A DNA stretch of 62,199 bases, taken from a virus. The stretch spans positions 1 to 62,199 of the IMG/VR virus record IMGVR_UViG_3300024182_000003. One strand, given 5' to 3'. The notes beneath the pieces are model-generated. The model did no database searches. It had not been told where the DNA came from and was given only the letters and a program-made list of their open reading frames with translations. The translations under genes were made by a program, and so were the position numbers. This document shows, piece by piece, positions 51,099 to 58,187 of this stretch; the stretch's first letter is position 1, and every line of letters begins with the position of its first letter.

Positions 51099-51527
51099 AT
51101 GCGGCTTAATAGACAACGACTTTCCGACGAAGAAAAGAGCAAGCGGTGTGTGTCTTGTGGTAAGTGTTGTATGATAATGTCGATCGATGGTGGTGAACTT
51201 ACCGAGGATAAAGAAGACGAGATACGGTGGGCAAAACTTCACGGTGTTATCATTGAGACCTTTACGTATCGAGGTAAGACGCATTTTTACTATACGATTC
51301 CTAAGCCGTGTAATGCTTTAGATATTTCAGAAGACGCGGACGGACAAAAGCAATACAGGTGCAGTATTTATAATACACGTCCTCAAGTGTGCGTAGATTA
51401 TGATGGTGACGATGCACCTCCAGTCGGAATTACTGATTGTGCTTGGCGAACTGAGCCGTTATCTAAGTCTTTTGATGTTGGTTATCAATTCGTGCAAATT
51501 GAAAAAGCTTCAAGCGAAAGAGCTTGA
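51099..51527 (+). CDS. YkgJ-like cysteine-cluster protein 1
   Basis: 142 residues from the ATG at 51099; an earlier start would overlap the DUF488 promoter. CVSCGKCC (residues 16-23), the later CSIYNTRPQVC and a final DCAW form the cysteine pattern of the YkgJ/zinc-or-iron-chelating family. Function of the family is not settled; it is usually linked to metal binding. It lies beside a second member of the family (51746). Confidence 0.8.
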   Translation: MRLNRQRLSDEEKSKRCVSCGKCCMIMSIDGGELTEDKEDEIRWAKLHGVIIETFTYRGKTHFYYTIPKPCNALDISEDADGQKQYRCSIYNTRPQVCVDYDGDDAPPVGITDCAWRTEPLSKSFDVGYQFVQIEKASSERA

Positions 51528-51528
51528 A

Positions 51529-51717
51529 ATGGTTAGCGATGAGATTGTCTTCATTCACGTTGTTAGTCACGAGATCAGAAATGTACGTCTTGCTTTTAAT
51601 CCTGGTTTGTATAAGTATTCACACTGTGATGAATGTGGCGATCACGCAATGGTAATTTTCTATGATGGTTTACATTTCGCTGTCAAATGTCATCGACATA
51701 TTGTAGAGCTTGCATAG
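51529..51717 (+). CDS. 62-residue zinc-binding protein
   Basis: Starts two bases after the previous stop. HCDECGDH in its middle, followed by CHRH, is a zinc-binding arrangement. It sits between the two YkgJ-like genes and may work with them. Confidence 0.6.
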   Translation: MVSDEIVFIHVVSHEIRNVRLAFNPGLYKYSHCDECGDHAMVIFYDGLHFAVKCHRHIVELA

Positions 51718-51738
51718 ATAGGTTTTTCGTGGTATAAT
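51710..51738 (+). promoter_or_regulatory. Promoter for a leaderless YkgJ message
   Basis: TTGCAT (51710-51715) and a perfect TATAAT (51733-51738) are 17 bp apart, with extended TGG before the -10. Seven bases separate it from the ATG at 51746. Confidence 0.88.
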
Positions 51739-51745
51739 CGTAGCT

Positions 51746-52135
51746 ATGTCGATCCTTAAGAAGCTTCCAGTATTGTATGATTGCGATAAATGCCCTGCTT
51801 GGTGTTGTACGTATGAAGAGATCGAGATTTCAGATAAAGAGATTCAACGAATTGCCGATCATTTCAAAATTTCTTTTACTACTGCGAGGCGTCGATTTAC
51901 TCAGGCTACCGAAGAGGGTGATGGACGGAGCTTATCTATTATTCCTGATCCTGATCCTGATTACTTCGGCAAAGCTTGTGTGTTTCTTGATCTTGGAAAA
52001 CGGTTCTGTACTATTTACGAAGTGCGTCCTCAAGTATGTAGATCATTTCCGTATGCCAAGCACTGCGGTTATTGGGACTTTCTAAAGTTTCAACGTAAGC
52101 ACGCTTTAGATGATAAACTTATCGCAAAGACCTAA
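51746..52135 (+). CDS. YkgJ-like cysteine-cluster protein 2
   Basis: 129 residues. CDKCPAWCC near the start and CTIYEVRPQVCRSFP later match the YkgJ pattern closely, with another Cys at residue 77 and one after the second cluster. It has no Shine-Dalgarno site and starts seven bases after the -10, so it is probably leaderless. The next frame begins in the TAATG overlap. Confidence 0.85.
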   Translation: MSILKKLPVLYDCDKCPAWCCTYEEIEISDKEIQRIADHFKISFTTARRRFTQATEEGDGRSLSIIPDPDPDYFGKACVFLDLGKRFCTIYEVRPQVCRSFPYAKHCGYWDFLKFQRKHALDDKLIAKT

Positions 52136-52461
52136 TGTCACTTCGGAGAGACAGAGTAGAAATTCAATGGAGTGCAGATGAGTGGCAACAGTGTTTAATA
52201 TGTCGAGCTTGGCATTATGAAAGAAACCGATCTAGCATATTTAGCATCGATATGTGCGGTTGTTGGCATCAACCGTTATTACAAGATTCTATATGTTCAC
52301 ATATACCGAAAGGAGGTGATCGCAGTGAAAGGGACAAAAGGACTCAAGGTCAACACGATGACAAAGATGAGAAAGAGCAGCGGAAAGCTCGGCCCTCGTC
52401 AGGATCAGTCGGGTGCAGGTACGAACAACTTTCTTTCGCGGGGCACGAGAGGGATAGCTAA
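52135..52461 (+). CDS. Possible zinc-binding protein
   Basis: Open frame starting in the TAATG overlap. Its first 50 residues contain CLICRAWH and CGCWH, which could bind zinc; the second half is a low-complexity Arg/Glu/Ser region overlapping the next gene in another frame. Only the N-terminal part looks convincing. Confidence 0.35.
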   Translation: MSLRRDRVEIQWSADEWQQCLICRAWHYERNRSSIFSIDMCGCWHQPLLQDSICSHIPKGGDRSERDKRTQGQHDDKDEKEQRKARPSSGSVGCRYEQLSFAGHERDS

Positions 52462-52492
52462 GAACCGAAAACGTGCTCAGCCGAATCAGTAG
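52325..52492 (+). CDS. 55-residue Lys/Arg-rich protein
   Basis: GTG start preceded by AAAGGAGGTGATC (52309-52321), a full-length match to the complement of the 16S rRNA tail, at eight bases. Very basic with Gly/Asn/Gln patches and no hydrophobic core: probably a disordered nucleic-acid-binding protein. The strong ribosome site implies high expression. Confidence 0.65.
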   Translation: MKGTKGLKVNTMTKMRKSSGKLGPRQDQSGAGTNNFLSRGTRGIAKNRKRAQPNQ

Positions 52493-52505
52493 CTTGCAGG
52501 AGTGA

Positions 52506-52528
52506 GGGCGCACACTCTATATGCGCCC
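52506..52528 (+). other. Hairpin after the basic protein gene
   Basis: GGGCGCA (52506-52512) pairs with TGCGCCC (52522-52528) around a 9-base loop. No T-run follows, so it may protect the strong upstream message or cap it partially. Confidence 0.6.
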
Positions 52529-52536
52529 GAGGATTT

Positions 52537-52716
52537 ATGCTGGATTGTGAGGAATTTATCAAGTTTCTAGGCTTTGATTGCGAGAATGACATTACAGACG
52601 ATGGTGAGGTTCTTTTCGGGGTTAGGATGGCCCGTAGGATGGTCATTCCCGGCGTCCACAGGCGATTTCCGAGGCTTTTGGAGGTGAAGGCATACGGTAG
52701 TACCCTTTCGAACTAA
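52537..52716 (+). CDS. 59-residue protein carrying repeat element C
   Basis: Open from an ATG preceded by GAGGATTT. The first 28 residues read like an ordinary protein start (acidic, with two Cys). The second half (from Gly-Val-Arg-Met) is encoded by repeat element C. Because the other two copies of that element are interrupted by stops in this frame, the C-terminal half may be fortuitous. Confidence 0.45.
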   Translation: MLDCEEFIKFLGFDCENDITDDGEVLFGVRMARRMVIPGVHRRFPRLLEVKAYGSTLSN

Positions 52717-52770
52717 AGTGGCTTAAATCTTTACTTACGGAGATTTTCGTTTGTGTCACTTTAGAGTGAT
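52625..52770 (+). repeat. Repeat element C (three-copy ~145-bp leader element)
   Basis: Third copy of the element at 13439-13590 and 26316-26465, with CCCGGCGTCCA, GATTTCC, AAAGTGGCTTAAATC and TTACGGA. From CCCGG (52648) to the palindrome (52755) is 107 bp, as in the others. It ends three bases before the ATG of the next gene. Base changes between copies show no preference for third codon positions, which argues against protein coding. Confidence 0.85.
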
Positions 52771-52773
52771 GTA

Positions 52774-52986
52774 ATGGACGATAGACAGTATCTTAATAAG
52801 GCTAAAGATGCCTTAGCTTCCGTATGGATTGGAAGTAAGACTGATTTTCGAATTCATAATGCCTTATGGAGACTTGAACGACTTTTGGATTATCAGGATT
52901 ATCGAAAGCAAAAGGTTCCGTGTAAAGGTTGTAAACGTTTTTATCCGATGCACGAGATTGACTGTCCTCTCAATGGTAACTTCTAG
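52774..52986 (+). CDS. Zinc-ribbon mini-protein
   Basis: 70 residues, ATG three bases after palindrome 52755-52770. The C-terminus has CKGCKRFYP then CPLN, a single knuckle. Helical N-terminus. It is the gene immediately downstream of repeat element C and may be controlled by it. Function unknown. Confidence 0.6.
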   Translation: MDDRQYLNKAKDALASVWIGSKTDFRIHNALWRLERLLDYQDYRKQKVPCKGCKRFYPMHEIDCPLNGNF

Positions 52987-53239
52987 GCTGGTTACAAGTT
53001 GTTGAATGTCTAGGGCTGCGAGGACTACCGTGACGCGAAGGAGTTTTCGGTCTCTGAGCCTACGAGTAGCGGTAGTTCTCGCCTATTTGTGTATGAAGGT
53101 TAGGAGGTGGTTCGGAATGCCTCTACGATGTATGTTGCTCATTTCGTCTCTGATTCTGTTCTATAGAGAACGTCAGGGTTTGTTTTTCATCTTTAACAGC
53201 GTGTTCACGAAAGATACGCAATTCGAAGGAGATATCACT

Positions 53240-53605
53240 ATGGCTGAAGGCAAAGAAGGACAATTGTTTGCGATCACTGCTACTCCGAAGTCGAAGAGTG
53301 GCAAAACGGCGAAGATTCAGGATGGATCAGCCGAATGGTTTTCTGGCGATCTTGATGTTGCTGACGTGCATCTAAAGTCAACTTTGGATGCGAACAATAA
53401 CATCATCGCCAGCGAGAATGAGCTTCAGGTTGTTGTCGAACTCAAGGCAGAGGGAAGCACTTTGGTTTCTCTGAGTGCTGACGCTGATCCGAGTGAAGCG
53501 GTCAAGACGATCATCGGGACTCTTCCGGTAGTCTGCTTGGTCGGTGACGCGGTAGTGTTCGACATTCAGGCAGGTCCGCCGGTTGATCCTCCCGCGACGA
53601 CTTAG
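53240..53605 (+). CDS. Small beta-rich protein, structural type
   Basis: 121 residues from the ATG seven bases after GAAGGAG. An in-frame upstream extension with its own AGGAGG site (ATG at 53118) would add a membrane helix; both starts are possible. Strand-rich, Ala/Val/Asp heavy, ending in a Pro-rich tail. Ig-like or decoration-type. It is followed by palindrome 53607-53622. Confidence 0.5.
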   Translation: MAEGKEGQLFAITATPKSKSGKTAKIQDGSAEWFSGDLDVADVHLKSTLDANNNIIASENELQVVVELKAEGSTLVSLSADADPSEAVKTIIGTLPVVCLVGDAVVFDIQAGPPVDPPATT

Positions 53606-53639
53606 TGTCACTTTGCGGTGACATTGCGGGGGTTTTACG

Positions 53640-53798
53640 ATGAACCATAAGCACAGGTGTCCTCGTCACGGCGAATACATCTGTGCTTATGTCACTCAAT
53701 GCGGCGTTAAAGAAGGGAGAGTCGGATTAGATTATCATTGCCCCAAGTGTATAGAGAAGCGTTATGCCAAGAAGAAAAAGCAAAGAAAGCAGCGATGA
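53640..53798 (+). CDS. 52-residue zinc-ribbon basic protein
   Basis: Contains CPRHGEYIC and CPKC with a strongly basic C-terminal tail, overlapping the RecA gene by 35 bases. Probably a small nucleic-acid-binding factor. GCGGGGG is a poor ribosome site. Confidence 0.5.
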   Translation: MNHKHRCPRHGEYICAYVTQCGVKEGRVGLDYHCPKCIEKRYAKKKKQRKQR

Positions 53799-54789
53799 AT
53801 CAGGCGTATCTGATACCTTGCAAATAGCCCTTGCTGATATTAACAGGATGTTCGGCCCAGGGACTATTATGCGGTTAAACGACAAGCCGCTTGATATTCC
53901 CTCTATACCGACAGGTTCGTTAGGTCTCGACATTGCTATAGGTATAGGCGGCATTCCACGTGGAAGACTTATCGAACTCTATGGCCCTGAAAGTGGTGGA
54001 AAATCTACGCTTGCTTTGGGAATGGTTGCTCAAGTGCAGAAGATCGGAGGTGTAGCAGCTTATATCGATGCTGAACACGCCCTTGATAGGAATTGGGCTG
54101 AGACGGTTGGCGTAAACACAAACGATATGTTTATATCTCAGCCTGATAATGGAGAACAAGCACTTGAGATTGTAGAAGCTTTAGTACGTCACGCTAATAC
54201 AACTGATCTCGTGATAATTGATTCAGTAGCTGCACTTGTTCCTGCTGCTGAGCTTGCCGGTGATTATGGCGATGCAAATATGGGACTTCAGGCACGGCTT
54301 ATATCTCAAGCCTGTCGAATGTTAACCGCGATCGTACATAAGTCTGATTCAACAATCGTATTTATAAACCAGATTCGTGAGAAGATTGGAGGTTATGGTA
54401 ATCCTGAAACTACTACTGGCGGTCGAGCGCTGAAGTTTTATGCTACTGTTCGTCTTGATATTCGTCGTATTGCAGGTGGTGCTATTAAGAACGGTGAAGA
54501 GATTATCGGATATCGAACTAAGGTCAAGGTCGTGAAGAACAAGGTAGCTCCACCGTTTAAGGAATGTGAGTTCGATCTTATGTTTGGCGAAGGTATTTCA
54601 CACGAAGGTGAGTTAATTGACGTTGCAGTTCAAACAGGTGTCTTCACTCGTAGCGGTGCTTGGGTGCTGTTCAAGGGTAAGAAAATAGCCCAGGGTCGTG
54701 AGAATGCGAGAAAGTTACTTAAAGAAGATAAAGACCTTGCACGTGAAGTTGAGGTTGCAATTTACGATGATGAGGTAATTTCGGAGTGA
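53764..54789 (+). CDS. recA: RecA recombinase, full length
   Basis: 341 residues, the length of bacterial RecA. Walker [10 protein letters not shown] at residues 74-82 (bacterial consensus GPESSGKTT); Walker [10 protein letters not shown]; the [10 protein letters not shown] and [10 protein letters not shown] segments of L2 follow, then GGRALKFYA. Stop in palindrome copy 54775-54790. It would form filaments on ssDNA for strand exchange. Bacterial-type RecA with this core is uncommon in phages, which usually use smaller annealing proteins; gene capture from a host is likely. Neighbours ThyX and SSB support a self-sufficient replication set. Confidence 0.95.
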   Translation: MPRRKSKESSDESGVSDTLQIALADINRMFGPGTIMRLNDKPLDIPSIPTGSLGLDIAIGIGGIPRGRLIELYGPESGGKSTLALGMVAQVQKIGGVAAYIDAEHALDRNWAETVGVNTNDMFISQPDNGEQALEIVEALVRHANTTDLVIIDSVAALVPAAELAGDYGDANMGLQARLISQACRMLTAIVHKSDSTIVFINQIREKIGGYGNPETTTGGRALKFYATVRLDIRRIAGGAIKNGEEIIGYRTKVKVVKNKVAPPFKECEFDLMFGEGISHEGELIDVAVQTGVFTRSGAWVLFKGKKIAQGRENARKLLKEDKDLAREVEVAIYDDEVISE

Positions 54790-55007
54790 CAATCGAGCTT
54801 TGGTATCGTGATCCTAAGTTGAAGCTACTAGGAAGTCGTGAGATACCTGATTCCTGGGTCGATGTAAACGGTTTACCTGAGATCGTGATTTGTTGTGTTA
54901 GACCTTCGGAAGGGTTTATGAGCTACTTCAAGCTCGATACCGACAAGGACTTCGGGACTCCTGGTTATTGGCTTATCGGTGCAAATAAGGTTTACGGGAT
55001 AGATTAA
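54786..55007 (+). CDS. Hypothetical protein
   Basis: 73 residues from a GTG overlapping the RecA stop (GTGA) inside the palindrome. Beta-rich, two Cys, Trp near the start. It links the RecA and ThyX genes in a translational unit. Family unknown. Confidence 0.5.
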   Translation: MTIELWYRDPKLKLLGSREIPDSWVDVNGLPEIVICCVRPSEGFMSYFKLDTDKDFGTPGYWLIGANKVYGID

Positions 55008-55799
55008 ATGAAAACCTTACACGTTAACGTCTTAGACCACGGTTACATAAGGCATATTGAATCGTGGGGTAGTGGCGAGGCTGGACAACAGAGTGTTGAA
55101 ATTGAACGATATGGTGAGTCATTCTCACCTTTTGATTTTGAATGTGGTATTATCGAAGCCGCTCGTCAGTCAACTCAAGGAAGCTTCCGAGGATGGGAAA
55201 AAGATGAAAGACTTCTAAAGTTTATGTTCGAACATAAACATAACTCGCCCTTTGAGTTTGCGGGGATGATTATTGAAGTTCAAGCTCCGATCTTTGTTTT
55301 TCGCGAGTGGCATCGACATCGAACTCAATCTTATAATGAGATGAGTGCCCGTTATACGCCACTTCCTGATCTTCACTATGTTCCTGATCGTGAGCGGTGC
55401 TTTATGGTTCAGGAAAAGAATAAACAAGCTCAAAGTCAATCGGGAAGTTCCTTGATTGATCGTGATGTTATTGGCTGGCTTAACGGTCTACAGCGGTTCT
55501 ATGAGCAAGCCGAGGTTTTCTATCAGTTCGGGTTAAATCTTGGCATACCGAAGGAGCTTGCGAGGGTATGTATGCCTGTAGGTCATTATTCACGTATGCG
55601 AGCTTCAGCTAATCTTCGCAATTGGCTTGCGTTCTTAACTCTTCGAATGCATCCTGATGCACAATGGGAAATTCGTCAGTTTGCTAATGCGGTAGGTAAG
55701 ATTATTTCTGAACAGTTTCCTCGAACCTGGAAGCTTTTTGCCGTAGAAGCTATGAAGCCTTTTACGGATAAGAACTTTGATGAAATGACCGCAACGTAA
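55008..55799 (+). CDS. thyX: Flavin-dependent thymidylate synthase ThyX
   Basis: 263 residues, slightly above usual length. The ThyX signature RHRTQSYNEMSARY is at residues 103-116; the HNSPFEF segment around 78-84 and LNLGIPKELARVCMP near 180 also match. It converts dUMP to dTMP with FAD and NADPH, feeding phage DNA synthesis. It starts at the base after the preceding stop. A palindrome (55796-55811) overlaps its stop. Confidence 0.95.
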   Translation: MKTLHVNVLDHGYIRHIESWGSGEAGQQSVEIERYGESFSPFDFECGIIEAARQSTQGSFRGWEKDERLLKFMFEHKHNSPFEFAGMIIEVQAPIFVFREWHRHRTQSYNEMSARYTPLPDLHYVPDRERCFMVQEKNKQAQSQSGSSLIDRDVIGWLNGLQRFYEQAEVFYQFGLNLGIPKELARVCMPVGHYSRMRASANLRNWLAFLTLRMHPDAQWEIRQFANAVGKIISEQFPRTWKLFAVEAMKPFTDKNFDEMTAT

Positions 55800-55814
55800 C
55801 TTTGGAGTGACACG

Positions 55815-56088
55815 ATGACTGATCACTATAATACTTCTCGACCACCTCCTGTCGGTTCGTTAGTTGATTGGGGCTATTAAACACGGTTATGATCCTGGGC
55901 GTGACGTGAAGTTCAAGACTGTTGTTATTGATTCCGTTTCCTCTCTTGACTTTATCGATATTGAAGGTCACGTAGTAGAAGACGAGGTACAAAATGAAAC
56001 GAAAACTCAGCAAGAAACAAAAAGCGGCCTTAGCAAAAGGTCGAAAGCATCCAAAGTCAAAAGCTCTCCGCTCTCGCTTAAGAAATAA
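55815..56088 (+). pseudogene. Small gene split by a probable frameshift
   Basis: A short frame (21 residues) starts at an ATG after the palindrome 55796-55811 (GGAG in place) and stops soon. Reading on in the +1 frame gives a natural continuation (IKHGYDPGRDVKFKT, then IDSVSSLDFIDI) up to 56088. One G too many in the run GGGG (55870-55873) would explain it. Either a real frameshift, a sequence error, or a programmed +1 slip. Confidence 0.6.
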
Positions 56089-56101
56089 GGGTAAGCGGTA
56101 G
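55994..56101 (+). CDS. 35-residue Lys/Arg-rich protein
   Basis: Starts after GAGG and is more than half Lys and Arg. One of three such micro-proteins in this region. Probably binds nucleic acid non-specifically. It overlaps the end of the split gene in another frame. Confidence 0.55.
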   Translation: MKRKLSKKQKAALAKGRKHPKSKALRSRLRNKGKR

Positions 56102-56121
56102 ATTACTTCGAGGGTAAACTT

Positions 56122-56277
56122 ATGATCAATGGTCTGCATCAGCATCGTTGCAGAGAGTGTGGACGTAACTTTGAATGCGCGAGGGTTACTCACTGCAATC
56201 TCGATAGTAATAATGAAAACTTCTCTAAACGTCCAGTCTGTGACGACTGTATAGGGAGCGTAAATGCCAAGCAATAA
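56122..56277 (+). CDS. 51-residue zinc-ribbon protein
   Basis: CRECG near the start and a CDDC pair in the second half form a ribbon, with an intervening Cys/His. Ribosome site GAGGG six bases from the ATG. It overlaps the next zinc protein by 14 bases. Function unknown. Confidence 0.6.
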   Translation: MINGLHQHRCRECGRNFECARVTHCNLDSNNENFSKRPVCDDCIGSVNAKQ

Positions 56278-56506
56278 GCAAGTAATGAAACGTAAAGTAG
56301 AGGTCTGTCCGAATTGTAATCAGGTAAGGCTTCATCGTAAGGGTGAGTGGCCTTGTACTACGTGCAAAGAACCTGTTAAATGGCAAGACGGAACTCAACT
56401 CAAATGGAATGGAACGATAGCCGAAGTGAAAGCTCATCAACAGATTCACGACAGTGGTAGATACTGTGCAATCTGCGAAGGTGACGCTTCAACACGGACA
56501 AAGTAA
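56264..56506 (+). CDS. 80-residue zinc-binding protein
   Basis: CPNCNQ, CTTCKE and a final CAICEGD give six Cys in three pairs, so it can hold two metals. Basic N-terminus and a WNG core. Packed between two other small genes. Family unknown. Confidence 0.6.
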   Translation: MPSNKQVMKRKVEVCPNCNQVRLHRKGEWPCTTCKEPVKWQDGTQLKWNGTIAEVKAHQQIHDSGRYCAICEGDASTRTK

Positions 56507-56509
56507 TAA

Positions 56510-56689
56510 ATGTCTAAGTACAATCTCAAGGATGTAAGACAGGCTATACGATATAGTCAGTTTAGAGTCTTAGCTTTGGAACGTCAAATCGAGCAACTAA
56601 ATAAAGAACTTGTATTACATCGTGACATCTTAGAGAAAACCGTGAAGTTTGCCGAGAAATTGGAAAAGCGAGAGAAAAGAAAACGATGA
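56510..56689 (+). CDS. 59-residue coiled-coil protein
   Basis: Starts three bases after the previous stop. Nearly continuous charged helix with heptad-like Leu and Ile spacing and a basic end; likely a small dimer. The palindrome 56692-56707 follows its stop and overlaps the next promoter. Confidence 0.55.
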   Translation: MSKYNLKDVRQAIRYSQFRVLALERQIEQLNKELVLHRDILEKTVKFAEKLEKREKRKR

Positions 56690-56702
56690 ACGTAACTTTG
56701 GA

Positions 56703-56731
56703 GTGACATCACGAACTTTTTATAGTATATT
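56703..56731 (+). promoter_or_regulatory. Promoter overlapping a palindrome, before the small terminase gene
   Basis: GTGACA (56703-56708), made from the right arm of the palindrome plus one base, and TATATT (56726-56731) are 17 bp apart. Six bases separate the -10 from the ATG at 56738. The ATG has no Shine-Dalgarno site. A protein bound to this palindrome would cover the -35 box. Confidence 0.65.
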
Positions 56732-56737
56732 GCCACT

Positions 56738-57622
56738 ATGAAACGTGTATTTACCCTGTTTGAGCCAACAGAAGCCGATATAAAGCTGAATGGGCTTCGT
56801 CGTGGTAATCGAACAATCTCGCAATCAGCGCTTGCGATAACAGAATGGTACGATCAAAACGGCATTCCTGTTTGGGCAATTCATAGGTCTCGTGGCTATC
56901 CTGTATGTGGTGGACGTGTTGCAAAACGTCCTGAATTGTGTTGTCAAAAGTCCGAACGTTTATCAACTGGTAGGTGCCCTCGTCACGGTGGAAGAGGTAC
57001 GGTAAAGGATTCGTTAGTTGGTCGTCCAGTACAAGGGAATCCGATGCGTTGGGACAAGTATCTTCCTTCTCGTTTGCGTAATCGTTTAGCAGAGCATCCG
57101 GTTGACAGTACGTTGCTTGATTTAACGTCTGAAATTCAACTGTTCGATCTACGGATAGCTGAACTTATCGATGGCTTGACCGAGAATAATCCAGTAGAGA
57201 CGTTAAAGCGAGCGCAAGAAGCTTTTCGTAACTTTCAAATTGCGTATAAAGCTGGCGATGTTGATTCGATACAAGAGAACTTGCGAAGTCTCAATGGAAT
57301 TTTAAGGCGTGGTGTTAGTGATACTTATACGTGGAATGAGCTTCGTAGTATGGCGCTTCTTCGAAAGGAACTCATTCAAGCGCAACAACAACTTTCGCTT
57401 AATGCAGGTCGAGCGTTAATGAAAGACGAGTTGAAATACTTAGTCTTTTTGGCTGGTGAACAGTTCAGAGCCGCAGTACAGCGTAACTTGACACTTGAGA
57501 ACGTTGCAAAGTATACTCCTGTCGCGCTGCAAAACGAGATTTTACGTACTGCTTCATTTGGGATAGCGAAAATCTTTGCGATGGGTCAAGGTGAATATCC
57601 CAAGTCTGTTACTTCAGGGTGA
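56738..57622 (+). CDS. Small terminase-like protein with zinc/HGGR motif
   Basis: 294 residues. The N-terminal part carries CGGRVAKRPELCCQK and then GRCPRHGGRG, the Cys/His HGGR module seen in phage proteins encoded just before the large terminase. The remainder is helical with a central charged region. By position it is the small terminase subunit that recognises DNA for packaging. Leaderless-type start (see promoter). The gene stops with Val-Thr-Ser-Gly-stop in palindrome 57608-57623. Confidence 0.65.
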   Translation: MKRVFTLFEPTEADIKLNGLRRGNRTISQSALAITEWYDQNGIPVWAIHRSRGYPVCGGRVAKRPELCCQKSERLSTGRCPRHGGRGTVKDSLVGRPVQGNPMRWDKYLPSRLRNRLAEHPVDSTLLDLTSEIQLFDLRIAELIDGLTENNPVETLKRAQEAFRNFQIAYKAGDVDSIQENLRSLNGILRRGVSDTYTWNELRSMALLRKELIQAQQQLSLNAGRALMKDELKYLVFLAGEQFRAAVQRNLTLENVAKYTPVALQNEILRTASFGIAKIFAMGQGEYPKSVTSG

Positions 57623-57637
57623 CGAAAGGAGAACGCT

Positions 57638-57901
57638 ATGAGTTGGTCTGTTAGTTTGTTCGGAAGTCCATCAGGTGTATCGAGTAAGCTCGATGAGATC
57701 AGTGAGATGTTGACTGATCAATCGAAGGAAGAGTTCGATGAAGCAAAGCCGAATCTTCAAGGACTACTTTCGCAAGTGGTTGGTAACAATACGAACGTGA
57801 GACTAGTTGCGAGTGGTCACGCGAGTTTTACTGACGGTGAGAAGACAAACGGAAACATCACTGTCGATTTGAGCACATTCTACGGTGAATGGTGCGACTA
57901 A
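57638..57901 (+). CDS. Small conserved-type structural protein
   Basis: 87 residues with GAAAGGAG before the ATG. It reads like a compact alpha/beta protein (Ser/Val/Asp, with NITVDLSTFYG at the end). Proteins of this size and ending lie beside terminase genes in some phages. Exact role unknown. Confidence 0.5.
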   Translation: MSWSVSLFGSPSGVSSKLDEISEMLTDQSKEEFDEAKPNLQGLLSQVVGNNTNVRLVASGHASFTDGEKTNGNITVDLSTFYGEWCD

Positions 57902-57905
57902 AGAT

Positions 57906-58088
57906 TTCGGCCCTGGAAATTCACTCGAAAGGAGTATGGCAAACTGCTAATCGGTGAAACGTGATGACAACCTTCCAAACTCCAGGGCCGAACTTACAAT
58001 TGATATAGCTAACGTCAAAAGGCTTGCCGACGCAAAGAGGTTCGACGATACAGGCCAGAAGTCTGCAACGACTCTCTTGACGTTAGCT
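57906..58088 (+). ncRNA. Structured RNA candidate with two stem-loops
   Basis: Two perfect 12-bp inverted repeats stand side by side: TTCGGCCCTGGA (57906-57917) with TCCAGGGCCGAA (57981-57992), and AGCTAACGTCAA (58007-58018) with TTGACGTTAGCT (58077-58088). Loops are about 60 bases each. No protein frame of useful length crosses it. It lies between the small protein gene and the large terminase, a location where some phages have packaging-related RNA or DNA structures. It may also control terminase translation. A 16-codon frame starts at 58107 but has no clear support. Confidence 0.6.
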
Positions 58089-58187
58089 TCTATTTAAGGT
58101 GTTACGATGATGAGGGCTAAACTGGTACGAAAATGGGGTCGTACTAGATTATCGTAACATCTTTTGTCACTTCGGAGTGACGTAAGG

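Noticed and set aside
52625-52716. Repeat element C as a real protein segment
   Set aside because: The same element at 13439 has stop codons in this frame and copy-to-copy changes are not biased to third positions, so coding is probably incidental.
58107-58156. 16-codon leader frame before terminase
   Set aside because: AAGGTG is nearby, but the frame is too short and unsupported; it is mentioned with the RNA candidate only.
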